A stretch of DNA of 64,000 bases from Rhodococcus oxybenzonivorans (GTDB taxonomy: Bacteria > Actinomycetota > Actinomycetes > Mycobacteriales > Mycobacteriaceae). The notes below the pieces were generated by a model. The model saw only the letters and a program-made list of their open reading frames with translations. It had not been told where the DNA came from and made no database searches. The stretch is taken from the NCBI RefSeq assembly GCF_003130705.1, contig NZ_CP021355.1:62001-126000 (forward strand), read 5' to 3'. Shown here piece by piece: positions 8,304-17,725 of the stretch (positions are counted from its first letter, which is position 1; the number at the start of each line of letters is the position of its first letter). The position numbers were made by a program, and so were the translations under genes.

Positions 8304-9560
8304 TCACCGCGCACCTCCGGGCACCCGATCGGCCAGGTACCTCAAGAGCTCGTCCGGGTCGGCCAGTTTCGCCGGGTCGACCCGCTCACCGGAGCGCACC
8401 AGCGCATCGATGGCATCGGTGACACCCCAGGTGTTGACGTTCATGCCGGCCAGCACCCGCCCGTCCTGCATCCAGAAGGCGATGAACTCGCCGGCGGCGA
8501 CGTCGCCGCGGAACACGACCGAGTCGTAACTACCGTGCGGGACGTAGCCGGAATACTCCATCCCGCTGTCGTACTGATCGGAGAAGAAGTAGGGCACCTG
8601 GTCATAGGCGGTGACCCGGCCGATCATGTTCTCCGCCGCCACCGGTCCCTGGTTGAGGGCGGCCGACCAGTGCTCGAGGCGCAGATGAGTTCCCAACAGC
8701 GGGTAAAAGGTGTTGGCGACGTCCCCGGCGGCGAACACGTCGGGGTCGGTCGTGGCCAGGTGTTCGTCGACGACGATCCCGTTGTCGACCGCCAGCCCGG
8801 CCGTCTCGGCCAGTGCGGTGTTGGGCACGATGCCCACCCCCACGACGATCGCGTCCGCCTCGACCACCGTGCCATCGGTGAGGCGGATTCCGGTGGCCCG
8901 GTTGTCCTCACCGACGATCTCGCGCACCCCGGAGTTCAGGCGCAACTCCACACCGTGGTCGCGGTGCAGGGCGGCGTAGGTTTCGGCGACCTCGGCGCCG
9001 AGCACCGCCAGCAACGGCAACTTCGATCTCCCCACCACCGTGACTGCGCAGCCCGCCGCTCGGGCGGCGGCCGCGGTCTCCAAACCGATCCACCCCGCCC
9101 CGACGATCACCACCCGGTCCGCCGCGGCGAACGCGGCCTTCATTGTCTCGCAGTCGGTGACCCGGCGCAGGTAGTGCACCCCGCCCAGATCGGCGCCGGG
9201 CACCTGCAGCCGGCGGGGCGACGAACCGGTGGTCAACAGCACCTTGTCGTATCCGAGCCGCTCGACGCCGTCGATGACCACCTCGTGTTCGGTCCGGTCG
9301 AGGGCGGTGACCGGGGTCCCCACCCGCAACTCGATGTCGTGGTCGGTGTACCACCCTGCCGGGTGAAGGTAGATCTTCTCCCGCTCGGTGGTGCCTTGGA
9401 GGTAGGCCTTCGACAGTGGGGGTCGGTCGTAGGGGCGGTCGGTCTCGTCGCCGATGAGAACGATCCGTCCGTCGAACCCGCCGGTGCGCAGCGCCTCAGC
9501 GGCCTTCGCACCGGCCAGTCCGGCGCCCACGATGACGAATGTCTGCTCTGCAGTGGCCAT
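8304..9560 (-). CDS. FAD/NAD-dependent ferredoxin reductase
   Basis: This 418-residue flavoprotein has an N-terminal FAD site FVIVGAGLAGAKAAEAL, PYDRPPLSK, a second Rossmann motif VVIVGAGWIGLETAAAA for NAD(P)H (about residue 149), GVGIVPNTALAE and FAAGDVAN, plus a C-terminal reductase dimerisation-type domain. It resembles mycobacterial Rv0688 and the reductases of Rieske oxygenase and P450 systems. A ferredoxin gene lies 6 kb away but not in the same unit. The chosen ATG has GAGAAGGA upstream. It is read in the same direction as the glutamate-synthase-like gene and the upstream transaldolase. Confidence 0.92.
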   Translation of the reverse strand: MATAEQTFVIVGAGLAGAKAAEALRTGGFDGRIVLIGDETDRPYDRPPLSKAYLQGTTEREKIYLHPAGWYTDHDIELRVGTPVTALDRTEHEVVIDGVERLGYDKVLLTTGSSPRRLQVPGADLGGVHYLRRVTDCETMKAAFAAADRVVIVGAGWIGLETAAAARAAGCAVTVVGRSKLPLLAVLGAEVAETYAALHRDHGVELRLNSGVREIVGEDNRATGIRLTDGTVVEADAIVVGVGIVPNTALAETAGLAVDNGIVVDEHLATTDPDVFAAGDVANTFYPLLGTHLRLEHWSAALNQGPVAAENMIGRVTAYDQVPYFFSDQYDSGMEYSGYVPHGSYDSVVFRGDVAAGEFIAFWMQDGRVLAGMNVNTWGVTDAIDALVRSGERVDPAKLADPDELLRYLADRVPGGAR

Positions 9561-9698
9561 GTCATGTCCTTCTCTGATGCGAGGTGTTTCAGGTGCGAGG
9601 ACCGATCTCATGCGTTGCGGTTCAGGTCGCGGTGTCCTGTTCACCGCGCGCCGTCCGTATCGCGCGCCCGGTCGGGTCGGGTCGGCCGGCCGTGCCGG

Positions 9699-10841
9699 TC
9701 ATCGTTGCGCCAACTGGTGGGCTTTGGCACGGAGTTCGGTGAGCAGATCGGCGAACGACCGGTGAAAGGCGGCGACACCCTGGTCTTCGAGGGTGCGGCC
9801 GACGTCGTCCATGTCGACGCCCACCGCGGCGAGCTCGCCGAGGACGGCGGCCGCGCCGGCGGGGTCGGTGTCGATGGAGCGCGTGAGGGTGCCGTGATCC
9901 TCGAATGCCGTGATGGTGGCCTCGGGCAGCGTGTTGACGGTGTCCGGACCGATGAGACTGTCGACGTAGCGGGTGTCCGGGTAGTCGGGGTTCTTGGTCG
10001 AGGTCGATGCCCACAGTGGCCGTTGCACCCGGGCGCCGCGGGCGGCGAGTGCCTCCCACCGCGGACCGGTGAAGCGGTCCCGGAAGATCCGGTAGGCGAG
10101 GCGGGCCTGGGCGATCGCCGCCCGACCCCGCAACCCTGGGGCCTCGGGGTCGCCGCTGTGCTCGAGTCGTCGATCGACCTCCGTGTCGACGCGGCTGACG
10201 AAGAACGATGCGACGCTGCGCACCGCGGCCAGTTCCCCGCCCCGTGCCGCCAGCGCCTCCAGACCCTGCAGGTACGCCTCGATCACCTGTTCGTAGCGGG
10301 CGAGGGAGAAGATCAAGGTGATGTTGATGCTGACGCCCTTGCCGATCATGTCCGCGATCGCCGGTATTCCCTCCGCGGTCGCGGGGATCTTCACGAACAC
10401 GTTCGGTCGGGCGATCCGTTCGTGCAGTCGCCCGGCCGCGGCGATCGTGGCGTCGGTGTCCCGTGCCAGTTCCGGGGCGACCTCGATCGAGACGAACCCA
10501 TCGGTGCCGCCCGAGGTGTCGTAGACGGGCCGCAATATCGCGGCTGCGTCGACGACATCGGCCGCGGCGAGCTCCCAATACGCGTCCTCGACCGCGAGTC
10601 CCTCGGCGATGAGCGCCGCGAACTGTGCGTCGTAGGCATCGGAGCCGGCGATGGCCCGCGCGAAGATGGTGGGGTTGGCCGTCACCCCCCGGATCCCGGC
10701 GGCCACGAACCCGGCGAGGGTGCCATCGCGCAGGTAGGGGCGGGTGAGGTTGTCCAACCAGGGGCTTTGTCCCTGCTCGCGGTACAGGCGATGCAACCGG
10801 CTCGCCGTTACCCCTTCCGGTGGGGGTGGGAATCTGTTCAT
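9699..10841 (-). CDS. tal: Transaldolase
   Basis: This 380-residue protein belongs to the actinobacterial long transaldolase class of the pentose phosphate pathway, transferring dihydroxyacetone units between sugar phosphates. Signature segments are GVTANPTIFARAI (residues 52-64), NVFVKIPATAEGIPAI with the likely Schiff-base lysine at K151, SINITLIFS, and PLWASTSTKNPDYPDTRYVD. Length and motif order are complete and no break is seen. There is no linked transketolase or zwf. It is followed after about 140 bp by the ferredoxin reductase gene on the same strand and may share its transcript. Confidence 0.95.
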   Translation of the reverse strand: MNRFPPPPEGVTASRLHRLYREQGQSPWLDNLTRPYLRDGTLAGFVAAGIRGVTANPTIFARAIAGSDAYDAQFAALIAEGLAVEDAYWELAAADVVDAAAILRPVYDTSGGTDGFVSIEVAPELARDTDATIAAAGRLHERIARPNVFVKIPATAEGIPAIADMIGKGVSINITLIFSLARYEQVIEAYLQGLEALAARGGELAAVRSVASFFVSRVDTEVDRRLEHSGDPEAPGLRGRAAIAQARLAYRIFRDRFTGPRWEALAARGARVQRPLWASTSTKNPDYPDTRYVDSLIGPDTVNTLPEATITAFEDHGTLTRSIDTDPAGAAAVLGELAAVGVDMDDVGRTLEDQGVAAFHRSFADLLTELRAKAHQLAQR

Positions 10842-10915
10842 CGTCGTGCCTCTCGCCGTTCGGGCGTCTCATCCACGCCCACTTGGCTCCCCGCTCTGCC
10901 GGTGTGTGCACCGTG

Positions 10916-11590
10916 TCACTGCCGGTCGGTCGGTGGTGGTTCTCGTGTGGTGAGAAACTTCGATGGATCGCTGCCCGCCCGGGCCCCGGCGGTGAACCAC
11001 GCCGCGAATCCCTGGGGATCGCGGCGCTCGATCTCGTCGAGGTACTGCTGGCGGATCCGGGCAAGTCGCAGTCGGTCGGTGACCGACCTGGCGTTCTGCA
11101 GCTCCGCGAAGCTGGTGCGCCAGCCGCGGCACAACGCATCGCCGGACAATTCCGCACAGCTCGGCGGCGGTGCCGGCGGGGAACCCGGAGCGCTCGCCTC
11201 GTCCGGATCACACAGAGCCGAGGGCTGCGGGGAGAGTAACTGCGCCAACGGCGGCCAGCTTCGGAGCCGCCGCGCCACCGGCCGGGCGGTGACCGTCAGC
11301 ACGAGCACCAGCGGCACGGCCGCAGCGCCGGACAGTGCGATCAGGCCGACAATGCCGATCAGGGCCGCGCCCGCGGTGGCGGCGTTGAGTGCGGCGGTCG
11401 GCAGCGATGAACGCGGCGTGGCGGTGGCGGACCTGTCGGCCACCATCGCGGTCAGGCCGCCGCCGGTCAGTGCCGCGGCGAATGCCGCGGACACGAGGAC
11501 GTCGGGGTGGACGGTGAAGATCGCGACCGCGAAGCCGACCAACCCCAGTGGCACGGTCACCACCCACCAGAGGATTCGGTAGACACCCAT
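10916..11590 (-). CDS. Membrane protein of unknown function
   Basis: This 224-residue protein has about four hydrophobic segments in the first 110 residues (for example ILWWVVTVPLGLVGFAVAIF and AGAALIGIVGLIALSGAAAV) and a polar C-terminal region of about 110 residues containing two cysteines (PSALCDPDE and SGDALCRGW). I recognise no family. The ATG at 11590 gives the start. It is read toward transaldolase with 74 bp between them, so the two are probably co-transcribed. The polar tail ends PTDRQ. Confidence 0.65.
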   Translation of the reverse strand: MGVYRILWWVVTVPLGLVGFAVAIFTVHPDVLVSAAFAAALTGGGLTAMVADRSATATPRSSLPTAALNAATAGAALIGIVGLIALSGAAAVPLVLVLTVTARPVARRLRSWPPLAQLLSPQPSALCDPDEASAPGSPPAPPPSCAELSGDALCRGWRTSFAELQNARSVTDRLRLARIRQQYLDEIERRDPQGFAAWFTAGARAGSDPSKFLTTREPPPTDRQ

Positions 11591-11881
11591 GGGATGTGAT
11601 CCCTTGCAGAGATATGGCTTTGAGCGATGCGGACCGCCCTGGACCCACTGTGTCACCGAAAAGAAGATGACGAGCGGTGAGCGTCATGGGTCCCCGATTC
11701 GGGGGTTTCCAGATGCGGTCCCGATGGTTCGCGGTGTGATGCGCGACGAGCGCTTCCTGGCATGCGGCGGGTGCATGGAGGTTCGCGGTCCGCGATGCGC
11801 CGGAATGCCGGGTCGGTTGCGCGGGTCCTTCGATCGACGCGCGAGCCGATCCGGCGCCTCGCCCCTGCCGGTTCGTGTCCG

Positions 11882-12592
11882 TCAGGGACGGGCGGTGGTG
11901 CCCGGGGGCGAGTGTGCGTGTGCGGACGCTGCGTGGTGGACCACGACACAGCACCGGTCCGGTCGCGGGTCCAGTTCTGCGTGCGCGTCGTGTTGGGTGC
12001 TCCCGGCGATCGCGCCCTCGACGAGGCGTAAGTTCAACCCGCACACCACGTCCAGGTGGTCACGGGCGACATGGTGAAAGGGGCAGTTGCGTAGGTCGAT
12101 ACGGCCGTCGTCGGCGACCTGGGGCAGGTATCCGCAGCCGCGGAGCGCCGCCAGGAGATCTCCCCCGGTGTCGGCGACGGCCCGCTTGCCGGCGTCGAGC
12201 GCGGCCTCGTTCACCGCCGCCCGCACGGTTCCGCTGGTGTCCTGTTCGACCGAGGAGACGAGCAACCGGGCGAGCAGTTCATAGTCCCGGGGCGGCACGC
12301 TGACGGTCATTTCCGTCGTGGCCCGGGTGTAGAGCTTCGCCGGGCGGCCGGCACCGGGTCCGCCGCGGCCGGCCGGCCGCTGGTAACTGACCGTCACCAG
12401 GTCGGCATCGGCCAGCTTGTCGAGGTGGTAGGCCGCGAGGGTCCGGCCGACGTCGACGGCGGCGGCCGCCTGCTCCCGCGAGACCGGTGCGTCGCTTTCG
12501 GTCACGTAGTCATACAGCCTGCGCCGCAACGGATCATCGAGGTTGCTCAACGCCGCCAGCACCGCCGGCGCAGCGGATCGCGGAGTGGACAT
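11882..12592 (-). CDS. Helix-turn-helix regulator, COG2345-like (first of three)
   Basis: This 236-residue regulator has an N-terminal ArsR-like winged helix (about residues 9-60, LDDPLRRRLYDYVTESDAPV and AAYHLDKLADADLVTV) and a long C-terminal ligand or cluster domain. A CPFH motif and a second cysteine (LRNCPFHHVARDHLDVVCGL, 13 residues between the cysteines) resemble the cluster-binding region of SufR-type repressors. Two paralogues with the same CxxH/C...C layout occur at 14.7 and 20.1 kb. It is divergent from a DoxX gene with a 91-bp shared promoter region. Redox or Fe-S sensing is an inference from the cysteines and neighbours. Confidence 0.82.
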   Translation of the reverse strand: MSTPRSAAPAVLAALSNLDDPLRRRLYDYVTESDAPVSREQAAAAVDVGRTLAAYHLDKLADADLVTVSYQRPAGRGGPGAGRPAKLYTRATTEMTVSVPPRDYELLARLLVSSVEQDTSGTVRAAVNEAALDAGKRAVADTGGDLLAALRGCGYLPQVADDGRIDLRNCPFHHVARDHLDVVCGLNLRLVEGAIAGSTQHDAHAELDPRPDRCCVVVHHAASAHAHSPPGTTARP

Positions 12593-12683
12593 ACCCCGAC
12601 TGTAACACCAAAAAGTATTGACAAATAGGTGCGGAGGGAAGATTCTAAAAATGAGTCCTATTACTTTTACAAAGGGGTTTCTG
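12593..12683 (+). promoter_or_regulatory. Divergent promoter region of regulator and doxX
   Basis: An AT-rich 91-bp gap contains a good -35 box TTGACA (12618-12623) and, 17 bp later, GATTCT as a weaker -10. AAAAGTATT at 12612-12620 and ATTACTTTT at 12660-12668 are near-perfect inverted copies either side of that promoter, a possible operator pair for the divergent regulator. Confidence 0.4.
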
Positions 12684-13166
12684 ATGACTACTCCCACGCC
12701 CGACTCGGCGGCGACCGCACCCACACCCGGCACAGCCCTGCAACGCGCTCGCAGTGACCCCGCCTACGGCGCGTTCCTGTTGCTGCGGATCGGATTCACC
12801 GTGCTCCCGATCGTGATGGGCATCGACAAGTTCACGAACGTGCTCACCACCTGGGAGGACTACCTGGCGCCGTGGATCGTCGACCTCAGCCCGTTCAGCG
12901 CGCACCAGACCATGCTGGTCGTCGGAGTGATCGAAATCGTCGCCGGCATCGCCGTCGCGATCAAACCACGCTATGCGGCCTACATCGTCGCCGCCTGGCT
13001 CGCCGGAATCGTGATCAACCTGCTGAGCTACCCCGGCTTCTACGACATCGCACTGCGTGACTTCGGACTGATGCTCGCCGCCCTCACCCTCGGCCGGTTG
13101 GCCTACGTGTACGACCCGGCCTGGCACCGGCGGACCGCACTCGCCCCGAAACTCAGTGCCGCCTAG
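12684..13166 (+). CDS. DoxX-like membrane protein
   Basis: This 160-residue protein has four membrane helices (about residues 30-50, 75-92, 97-116 and 124-145) and the DoxX pattern [17 protein letters not shown] and [14 protein letters not shown]. DoxX proteins are small inner-membrane proteins linked to redox stress and thiosulfate or quinone chemistry. In mycobacteria one links superoxide dismutase to SseA. The ATG at 12684 has AAAGGGG 6 nt upstream. An in-frame ATG 33 nt earlier is possible. It is divergent from the first COG2345-like regulator, its likely controller. Confidence 0.8.
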   Translation: MTTPTPDSAATAPTPGTALQRARSDPAYGAFLLLRIGFTVLPIVMGIDKFTNVLTTWEDYLAPWIVDLSPFSAHQTMLVVGVIEIVAGIAVAIKPRYAAYIVAAWLAGIVINLLSYPGFYDIALRDFGLMLAALTLGRLAYVYDPAWHRRTALAPKLSAA

Positions 13167-13298
13167 CCGACACCGACGTGCGTCCCCTCGTTCCGGGGCG
13201 CGCGACGTCGACACCCTCATCATTTCGTCCACCCGCCCGAGGCCGCTGCGCTTCGCCGGGTGGACGCCGCACCACCACCACTGCGGAAGGAACCCGGC

Positions 13299-13894
13299 AT
13301 GCCGTCGACCGCGACACTCCACGTTCTCCATCAGGCACCAGGACGAGACCTGGCTGCGGCCGAAGAGGCGGCAGCGGCGTTCCTGGAGGCACTCGGGATC
13401 GACCTGGACTCGGAAAGCCTGCGCGAGACGCCCCGCCGCATGGCCCACGGCTACGCCGAACTGTTCACCCCCGCGCCTTCGATCTGACCACCTTCCCCAA
13501 CGACGAGGACTACGACGAACTCGTCCTGGTCCGCAACGTCCCGCTGCGATCGGTGTGTGAGCATCATCTGCTGCCGTTCGCCGGTACCGTGCACATCGGG
13601 TATCTGCCCGGCGAGCGCATCATCGGATTGTCCAAGCTCGCCCGCGTGGCAGAGCATTTCGCCTGTCGCCCCCAAGTTCAGGAACGGCTCACCAAGCAGA
13701 TCGCGGGCTGGCTCGACGAACACCTGCATCCTCGGGGTGTCGGGGTGGTCATCGAGGCCGAGCACAGTTGCATGACCCTGCGCGGGGTGCAATCGGTGGG
13801 ATCGGCCACCGTCACCTCCGCTCTGTTGGGAGCGTTGCGCGATGATCCTCGTTCGCGCCAGGAATTCTTCGCCCTCGCCGGCGTCCGCGCCTGA
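13299..13894 (+). pseudogene. folE: GTP cyclohydrolase I, frameshifted
   Basis: This enzyme opens GTP to dihydroneopterin triphosphate, the first step to folate. The first 56 codons (ending HGYAELFTP, start ATG after GGAAGGA) are in one frame. The rest ([18 protein letters not shown], then [39 protein letters not shown] and [14 protein letters not shown]) is in another. The zinc ligands CEHHL and C of HSCM are present. Adding one C to the five-base run at 13468-13472 restores [10 protein letters not shown] and the whole protein of about 198 residues. It is either a homopolymer sequencing error or a fresh null allele. No other folate genes are adjacent. Confidence 0.88.
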
Positions 13895-14036
13895 CCGGGT
13901 GGGTGGACGACCGACGGCCCGTCATTGCTTCGGCCGGGCGGCACGCCGAGCGCTGCGCCGCTCCGCGTTGCGGTCTCGGCCCGGTGCCGGGCCGGAGCGG
14001 ACGTCGGGCACGAGTGCGGGCCACCGGGGCTGCCGA

Positions 14037-14573
14037 TCAGGACCTCGCCCGGGGGCGGTCCCAGACCACCTGGCCGTCGGCCCGCACCCGAGCGCCGTCC
14101 GCCGGGAGGTGCGGGGTGCGCCGGCCGTCGTGCATGAGGTGCTCGACGCGCACCCCGCGCCGCAGGACTGCGACGTCGGCGACGAGCCGGCGGTGGCACC
14201 GCCACCACACGCTCTCACTGCACATCATCGCCGTTTTCTGCCGCGCCGCCCGATCCAACAGCTCGGTCAGTGCCGCGGCGAACTCGGTGGTGCGGGTGTG
14301 TGCGGCATAGGCGGCGAACTGATCGACCTGCCACCACGGGTCCTCACGCGGCTCGCCGGGCGGCAGGCGGCGGCGACCGCCGAGTCGCGGCTCCCAGCGA
14401 TAGCCGATCCCGGCGGCCGGCAACCAGTGCGTCATCATCTCGCTGCCGACATCGGGGTTGCGGCGACTGCCGGGATACCGGCGAATGTCGACCACCGCGT
14501 CGACGCCGGCCGCGGTCAGCAGCGTGGTCAGCTCCTCCCGACCGAGCCGGCCGTGCCCGACGGACAGCAACAT
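14037..14573 (-). CDS. DUF488 domain protein
   Basis: This 178-residue protein begins MLLSVGHGRLGREELTTLL and has the conserved DIRRYPGSRRNP, GIGYRWEPRLGGRR and MMCSESVWWRCHRRLVADV segments of the larger DUF488 family. Its GHG, Arg-rich and CSE...CHR motifs suggest a nucleotide or nucleic-acid pocket, but no activity is established. The ATG follows GGAGG. A frameshifted paralogue sharing GYRWEPRLGGRRK and WWRCHRRLISDV lies at 31.8 kb. It is followed downstream by the 3' end of the convergent folE. Confidence 0.85.
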   Translation of the reverse strand: MLLSVGHGRLGREELTTLLTAAGVDAVVDIRRYPGSRRNPDVGSEMMTHWLPAAGIGYRWEPRLGGRRRLPPGEPREDPWWQVDQFAAYAAHTRTTEFAAALTELLDRAARQKTAMMCSESVWWRCHRRLVADVAVLRRGVRVEHLMHDGRRTPHLPADGARVRADGQVVWDRPRARS

Positions 14574-14650
14574 CGCCTCACCACCTCCGCCTGCCGGAGA
14601 CCACACCGCCCCCATGTGCGATCGAGGTCGGCGCCGGGCATACCGGCCGG

Positions 14651-15343
14651 CTAGCGTCGCGCCAGGTGGGCGACGCAGGTCTGGGGTGTTTCCCACGGGA
14701 TGAGCCGATTGTCGGTTTCCGGTGCGCCGAGCCGGTCGAGGACGCCGCGCATCAGTCCGAGATGCAGCGCGCACACGACGTTCGGGCTCTGCCGGGCGAC
14801 CGACTCGAACGGGCAGGCATGCAACCGGATTCGCATTTCCTCGGATGTGGACTCGAGTTCGGGGTCGAATCCCATCTCCGCGAACAGGGTGGTGAGGGTG
14901 CTCGCGGCGTCCTCGATCGATCGGGGTGCCCCAGGGGTGCCGGTGAGGTCGTCGAGTGCCCACGCCCGGCCGGCCGCCTCCGCCCGGCCCACGGGGTCGC
15001 CGCCGTCGGCACCGGCCCAGTGCGCCGCCAACACCCGAGCCAACCCCTGGTATCCGGAATCGGCGTGCCCCGGTTCGAGGGGGGCCAGCGCCCGGTAGAG
15101 CCGACGCGGGCGGCCGCGCGCCGGATTCCGCTCGGGTTCGGCCGAGACCAATCCGGCGCCGGTCAACGCGTCGAGGTGGAAGCGAACCGTGGTCACGTGC
15201 AGCTCGCACAGCGCCGCCAGTTCCCCGACGGTCATCGGCGTCGGACTGGCCCGCAAAGCGTCCAGCAGCTGGACCCGCCTGCGCGAGGCCAACACCGCGT
15301 GCGTCCCGGCGCGTCCGGCACCGGTTCCTTTTCGTATCGCCAT
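14651..15343 (-). CDS. Helix-turn-helix regulator, COG2345-like (second of three)
   Basis: This 230-residue winged-helix protein contains MTVGELAALCELHVTTVRFHLDALTGAGLVSAE as its DNA-binding unit (about residues 34-66) and a basic PARGRPRRLYRAL wing. The C-terminal domain has LHACPFESVARQSPNVVCALHLGLM with 13 residues between the cysteines, as in the paralogues at 11.9 and 20.1 kb. It is divergent from the ferredoxin gene with 60 bp between starts. A perfect 10-4-10 palindrome lies exactly there. I infer it represses both itself and the ferredoxin-ctaD operon, perhaps through an Fe-S or thiol switch. Confidence 0.85.
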   Translation of the reverse strand: MAIRKGTGAGRAGTHAVLASRRRVQLLDALRASPTPMTVGELAALCELHVTTVRFHLDALTGAGLVSAEPERNPARGRPRRLYRALAPLEPGHADSGYQGLARVLAAHWAGADGGDPVGRAEAAGRAWALDDLTGTPGAPRSIEDAASTLTTLFAEMGFDPELESTSEEMRIRLHACPFESVARQSPNVVCALHLGLMRGVLDRLGAPETDNRLIPWETPQTCVAHLARR

Positions 15344-15353
15344 ACTGTATGAC

Positions 15354-15377
15354 TTTAGAGGAAGGGATTCCTCTAAA
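15354..15377. promoter_or_regulatory. Operator palindrome TTTAGAGGAA-N4-TTCCTCTAAA
   Basis: A perfect inverted repeat of two 10-bp arms with 4 bp between lies between the divergent regulator (start 15343) and ferredoxin (start 15404). The layout matches the palindrome at 20871-20894 (consensus TTTANNGGAW-N4-TTCCNNTAAA), which lies before the paralogous regulator. Confidence 0.8.
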
Positions 15378-15403
15378 AAAGGGTTAGCTTCCCGGAGGTG
15401 GCC

Positions 15404-15790
15404 ATGACCTATGTGATCGCAGAGCCGTGCATCGATGTGATGGACCGGGCCTGCGTCGAGGAATGCCCGGTGGACTGCATCTACGAGGGCGGCCGGTCGC
15501 TGTACATCCACCCCGACGAATGCATCGACTGCGGCGCATGCGAGCCGGTCTGCCCGGTGGAGGCCATCTACTACGAGGACGACCTGCCCGCCCGATGGGA
15601 GGCGTTCACCGACGACAACGCCCGGTTCTTCCACCGCCCGCTCCCCGGCGCGAGTGCCGCACTGGGGATGCCGGGAGGGGCGAACAAGCTCGGTCCGCTC
15701 GCCGCCGACACCGAATTGGTCAGTGGGCATCCACATTCGGACCCCACCGCTACCGGCGAGGGGTCCCCCTGCGGCGGCGGCGCATCGTGA
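15404..15790 (+). CDS. fdxA: Seven-iron ferredoxin, FdxA type
   Basis: This 128-residue electron carrier has eight cysteines in the FdxA pattern: C9, C17, C21, C25 and C40, C43, C46, C50 ([21 protein letters not shown]). A [3Fe-4S] plus a [4Fe-4S] cluster is expected for this family. The N-terminus [17 protein letters not shown] closely resembles mycobacterial FdxA (Rv2007c). The C-terminal 65 residues are family-typical up to [11 protein letters not shown] and then Gly/Ser-rich. The ATG has CCGGAGG upstream. Its stop overlaps the GTG of ctaD by 4 nt, so the two are translationally coupled. The palindrome and divergent regulator upstream suggest redox control. Confidence 0.93.
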   Translation: MTYVIAEPCIDVMDRACVEECPVDCIYEGGRSLYIHPDECIDCGACEPVCPVEAIYYEDDLPARWEAFTDDNARFFHRPLPGASAALGMPGGANKLGPLAADTELVSGHPHSDPTATGEGSPCGGGAS

Positions 15791-17538
15791 CTCCCCTCAC
15801 CGTGGACGTCGTCCCCGTCCGCCCGTACCCACAACGGCGCGGGATCAAGGGGACGTTCCTCTACCAGGCCGCCACCACCACCGACCCCAAGATGCTGGGT
15901 CTGATGTACATGGTCACCTCGTTCGTGTTCTTCATGGTCGGCGGGTGGATGGCCCTGCTGATCCGCACCGAACTCGCGGTCCCCGGTCTGCAGTTCCTGT
16001 CCAACGAGCAATACAACCAGCTGTTCACGATGCACGGCACCATCATGCTGCTGCTGTACGCGACGCCGATCGTCTTCGGATTCGCGAACTACATTCTGCC
16101 GCTGCAGATCGGCGCCCCCGACGTGGCGTTCCCCCGGCTGAACGCGTTCAGTTACTGGCTGTACCTGTTCGGCGCGATCATCACCGTGTCCGGGTTCCTC
16201 ACCCCCGGAGGGGCCGCGGACTTCGGCTGGACCGGGTATTCCCCCCTGACCAGCGCGGTGCATTCGCCGGGGGTGGGCGGCGACCTGTGGATCACGGGAC
16301 TGACGTTGGCCGGTGTGGGCACCATCCTCGGCGGCGTCAACATGATCACCACCGTCATCTGCCTGCGGGCGCCGGGGATGACGATGTTCCGGATGCCGAT
16401 CTTCACCTGGAACATCTTCATCACCATGATCCTGGTCCTGATCGCCTTCCCGATTCTGGCCGCGGCACTGTTGGGCCTGCTCGTGGACCGGCACCTCGGG
16501 GCGCACCTGTTCGACCCGGCCACCGGCGGCGCCCTGCTCTGGCAACACCTGTTCTGGTTCTTCGGTCACCCCGAGGTGTACATCGTCGCGATCCCGTTCT
16601 TCGGCATCGTCTCGGAGATCTTCCCGGTCTTCAGCCGCAAGCCGCTCTTCGGCTACACCGGCCTCGTCTACGCGACCATCGCCATCGCCGCACTGTCCAC
16701 CGCGGTGTGGGCGCACCACATGTTCGCCACCGGTGCCGTTCTGCTGCCGTTCTTCTCGCTGATGAGCTTCTTCATCGCGGTGCCCACCGGGGTGAAGTTC
16801 TTCAACTGGATCGGCACGATGTGGAAAGGGCAGCTCACCTTCGAAACCCCCATGCTGTTCTCGCTCGGTTTCGTGGTGACCTTTCTGTTCGGTGGCCTGT
16901 CCGGCGTGTTGCTCGCGAGCCCGCCGCTGGACTTCCACGTCACCGACTCCTACTTCCTCGTCGCGCATTTCCACTACGTGCTGTTCGGCACCATCGTGTT
17001 CGCCACCTACGCCGGCATCTACTTCTGGTTCCCGAAGATGACCGGACGGCTGATGGATGAACGGCTCGGCAGATGGCACTTCTGGACCACGTTCATCGGT
17101 TTCCACACCACCTTCCTGGTCCAACACTGGCTCGGCGCCGAGGGCATGCCCCGCCGCTACGCCGACTACCTCCCCACGGACGGGTTCACCTCCCTCAACA
17201 CGGTCTCGACGATCGGCTCGTTCGTCCTCGGCGGGTCCGTGTTGCCGTTCGTGTGGAATGTGTTCAAGTCCTACCGGTACGGCCAGGTGGTCACGGTCGA
17301 TGACCCCTGGGGTTACGGGAACTCGCTCGAGTGGGCCACCAGTTGTCCCCCGCCCCGGCACAACTTCACCGAACTGCCCCGAATCCGTTCCGAGCGCCCC
17401 GCGTTCGAACTGCACTACCCCCACATGGTGCAACGGATGCGCGCCGAAACGTACGTCGGCCGACGACCCAAGTCGGTCACGGTCACCGCCGGCACACAGT
17501 CTCCGAACCCGAGCGAGAAACGGGCCGGCGATGAGTGA
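15787..17538 (+). CDS. ctaD: Cytochrome c oxidase subunit I (aa3-type)
   Basis: This 583-residue catalytic subunit of the haem-copper terminal oxidase has about twelve membrane helices. Key segments are [18 protein letters not shown] with a haem a ligand histidine, [15 protein letters not shown] with the CuB histidine-tyrosine, WAHHMFATG with the other CuB histidines, and [25 protein letters not shown] with the a3 and a haem ligands. It is complete with no internal break. Subunits II-IV and bc1 genes are not nearby, so it would rely on chromosomal partners. A GTG start overlapping fdxA is the natural start. It is probably an additional oxidase subunit rather than the only copy. Confidence 0.95.
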   Translation: MTPLTVDVVPVRPYPQRRGIKGTFLYQAATTTDPKMLGLMYMVTSFVFFMVGGWMALLIRTELAVPGLQFLSNEQYNQLFTMHGTIMLLLYATPIVFGFANYILPLQIGAPDVAFPRLNAFSYWLYLFGAIITVSGFLTPGGAADFGWTGYSPLTSAVHSPGVGGDLWITGLTLAGVGTILGGVNMITTVICLRAPGMTMFRMPIFTWNIFITMILVLIAFPILAAALLGLLVDRHLGAHLFDPATGGALLWQHLFWFFGHPEVYIVAIPFFGIVSEIFPVFSRKPLFGYTGLVYATIAIAALSTAVWAHHMFATGAVLLPFFSLMSFFIAVPTGVKFFNWIGTMWKGQLTFETPMLFSLGFVVTFLFGGLSGVLLASPPLDFHVTDSYFLVAHFHYVLFGTIVFATYAGIYFWFPKMTGRLMDERLGRWHFWTTFIGFHTTFLVQHWLGAEGMPRRYADYLPTDGFTSLNTVSTIGSFVLGGSVLPFVWNVFKSYRYGQVVTVDDPWGYGNSLEWATSCPPPRHNFTELPRIRSERPAFELHYPHMVQRMRAETYVGRRPKSVTVTAGTQSPNPSEKRAGDE

Positions 17539-17725
17539 CACCGCCCACCGTTCCCACAGTCTCCTGCGGTGCCCCGAAGCCGAGGCGGCCGCGAAACATG
17601 CACGGTCCTGGCCGGTGAACGGCGGCGACCGGCCGACCCCGCGGGACGACTACTGCTGCACCCATCCACCGGACCGTCCGGCGAACCCGAACCCGAGCCC
17701 GCGTCGCAAGGTGGGTGGCACATGA
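17531..17725 (+). CDS. Small protein coupled to ctaD
   Basis: This 64-codon frame begins ATG inside the last codons of ctaD (8-nt overlap), and its TGA overlaps the ATG of the next gene by 4 nt. The product starts [24 protein letters not shown] and has a [12 protein letters not shown] segment. It is Pro/Arg-rich at the end, with three cysteines and no membrane helix. I recognise no family. The exact ATGA coupling on both sides is the main reason to call it. Antisense and alternative frames here are less convincing. Confidence 0.55.
   Translation: MSDTAHRSHSLLRCPEAEAAAKHARSWPVNGGDRPTPRDDYCCTHPPDRPANPNPSPRRKVGGT

Noticed and set aside
6635..8422. 595-codon plus-strand open frame
   Set aside because: Antisense of the glutamate-synthase-like gene, no start signal, no domain.
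8535..11582. 1015-codon plus-strand open frame
   Set aside because: It is antisense to ferredoxin reductase, transaldolase and a membrane protein, all of which have recognisable families. GC-rich DNA yields long mirror frames; the product has no domain.
12618..12646. Strong claim of a sigma-70 promoter for doxX
   Set aside because: The -35 is good but the -10 (GATTCT) is weak; kept only as a possible promoter within the regulatory region.
15571..17541. 656-codon minus-strand open frame
   Set aside because: Exact antisense of ctaD, composed of Asp/Glu/Arg/His-rich low-complexity sequence.
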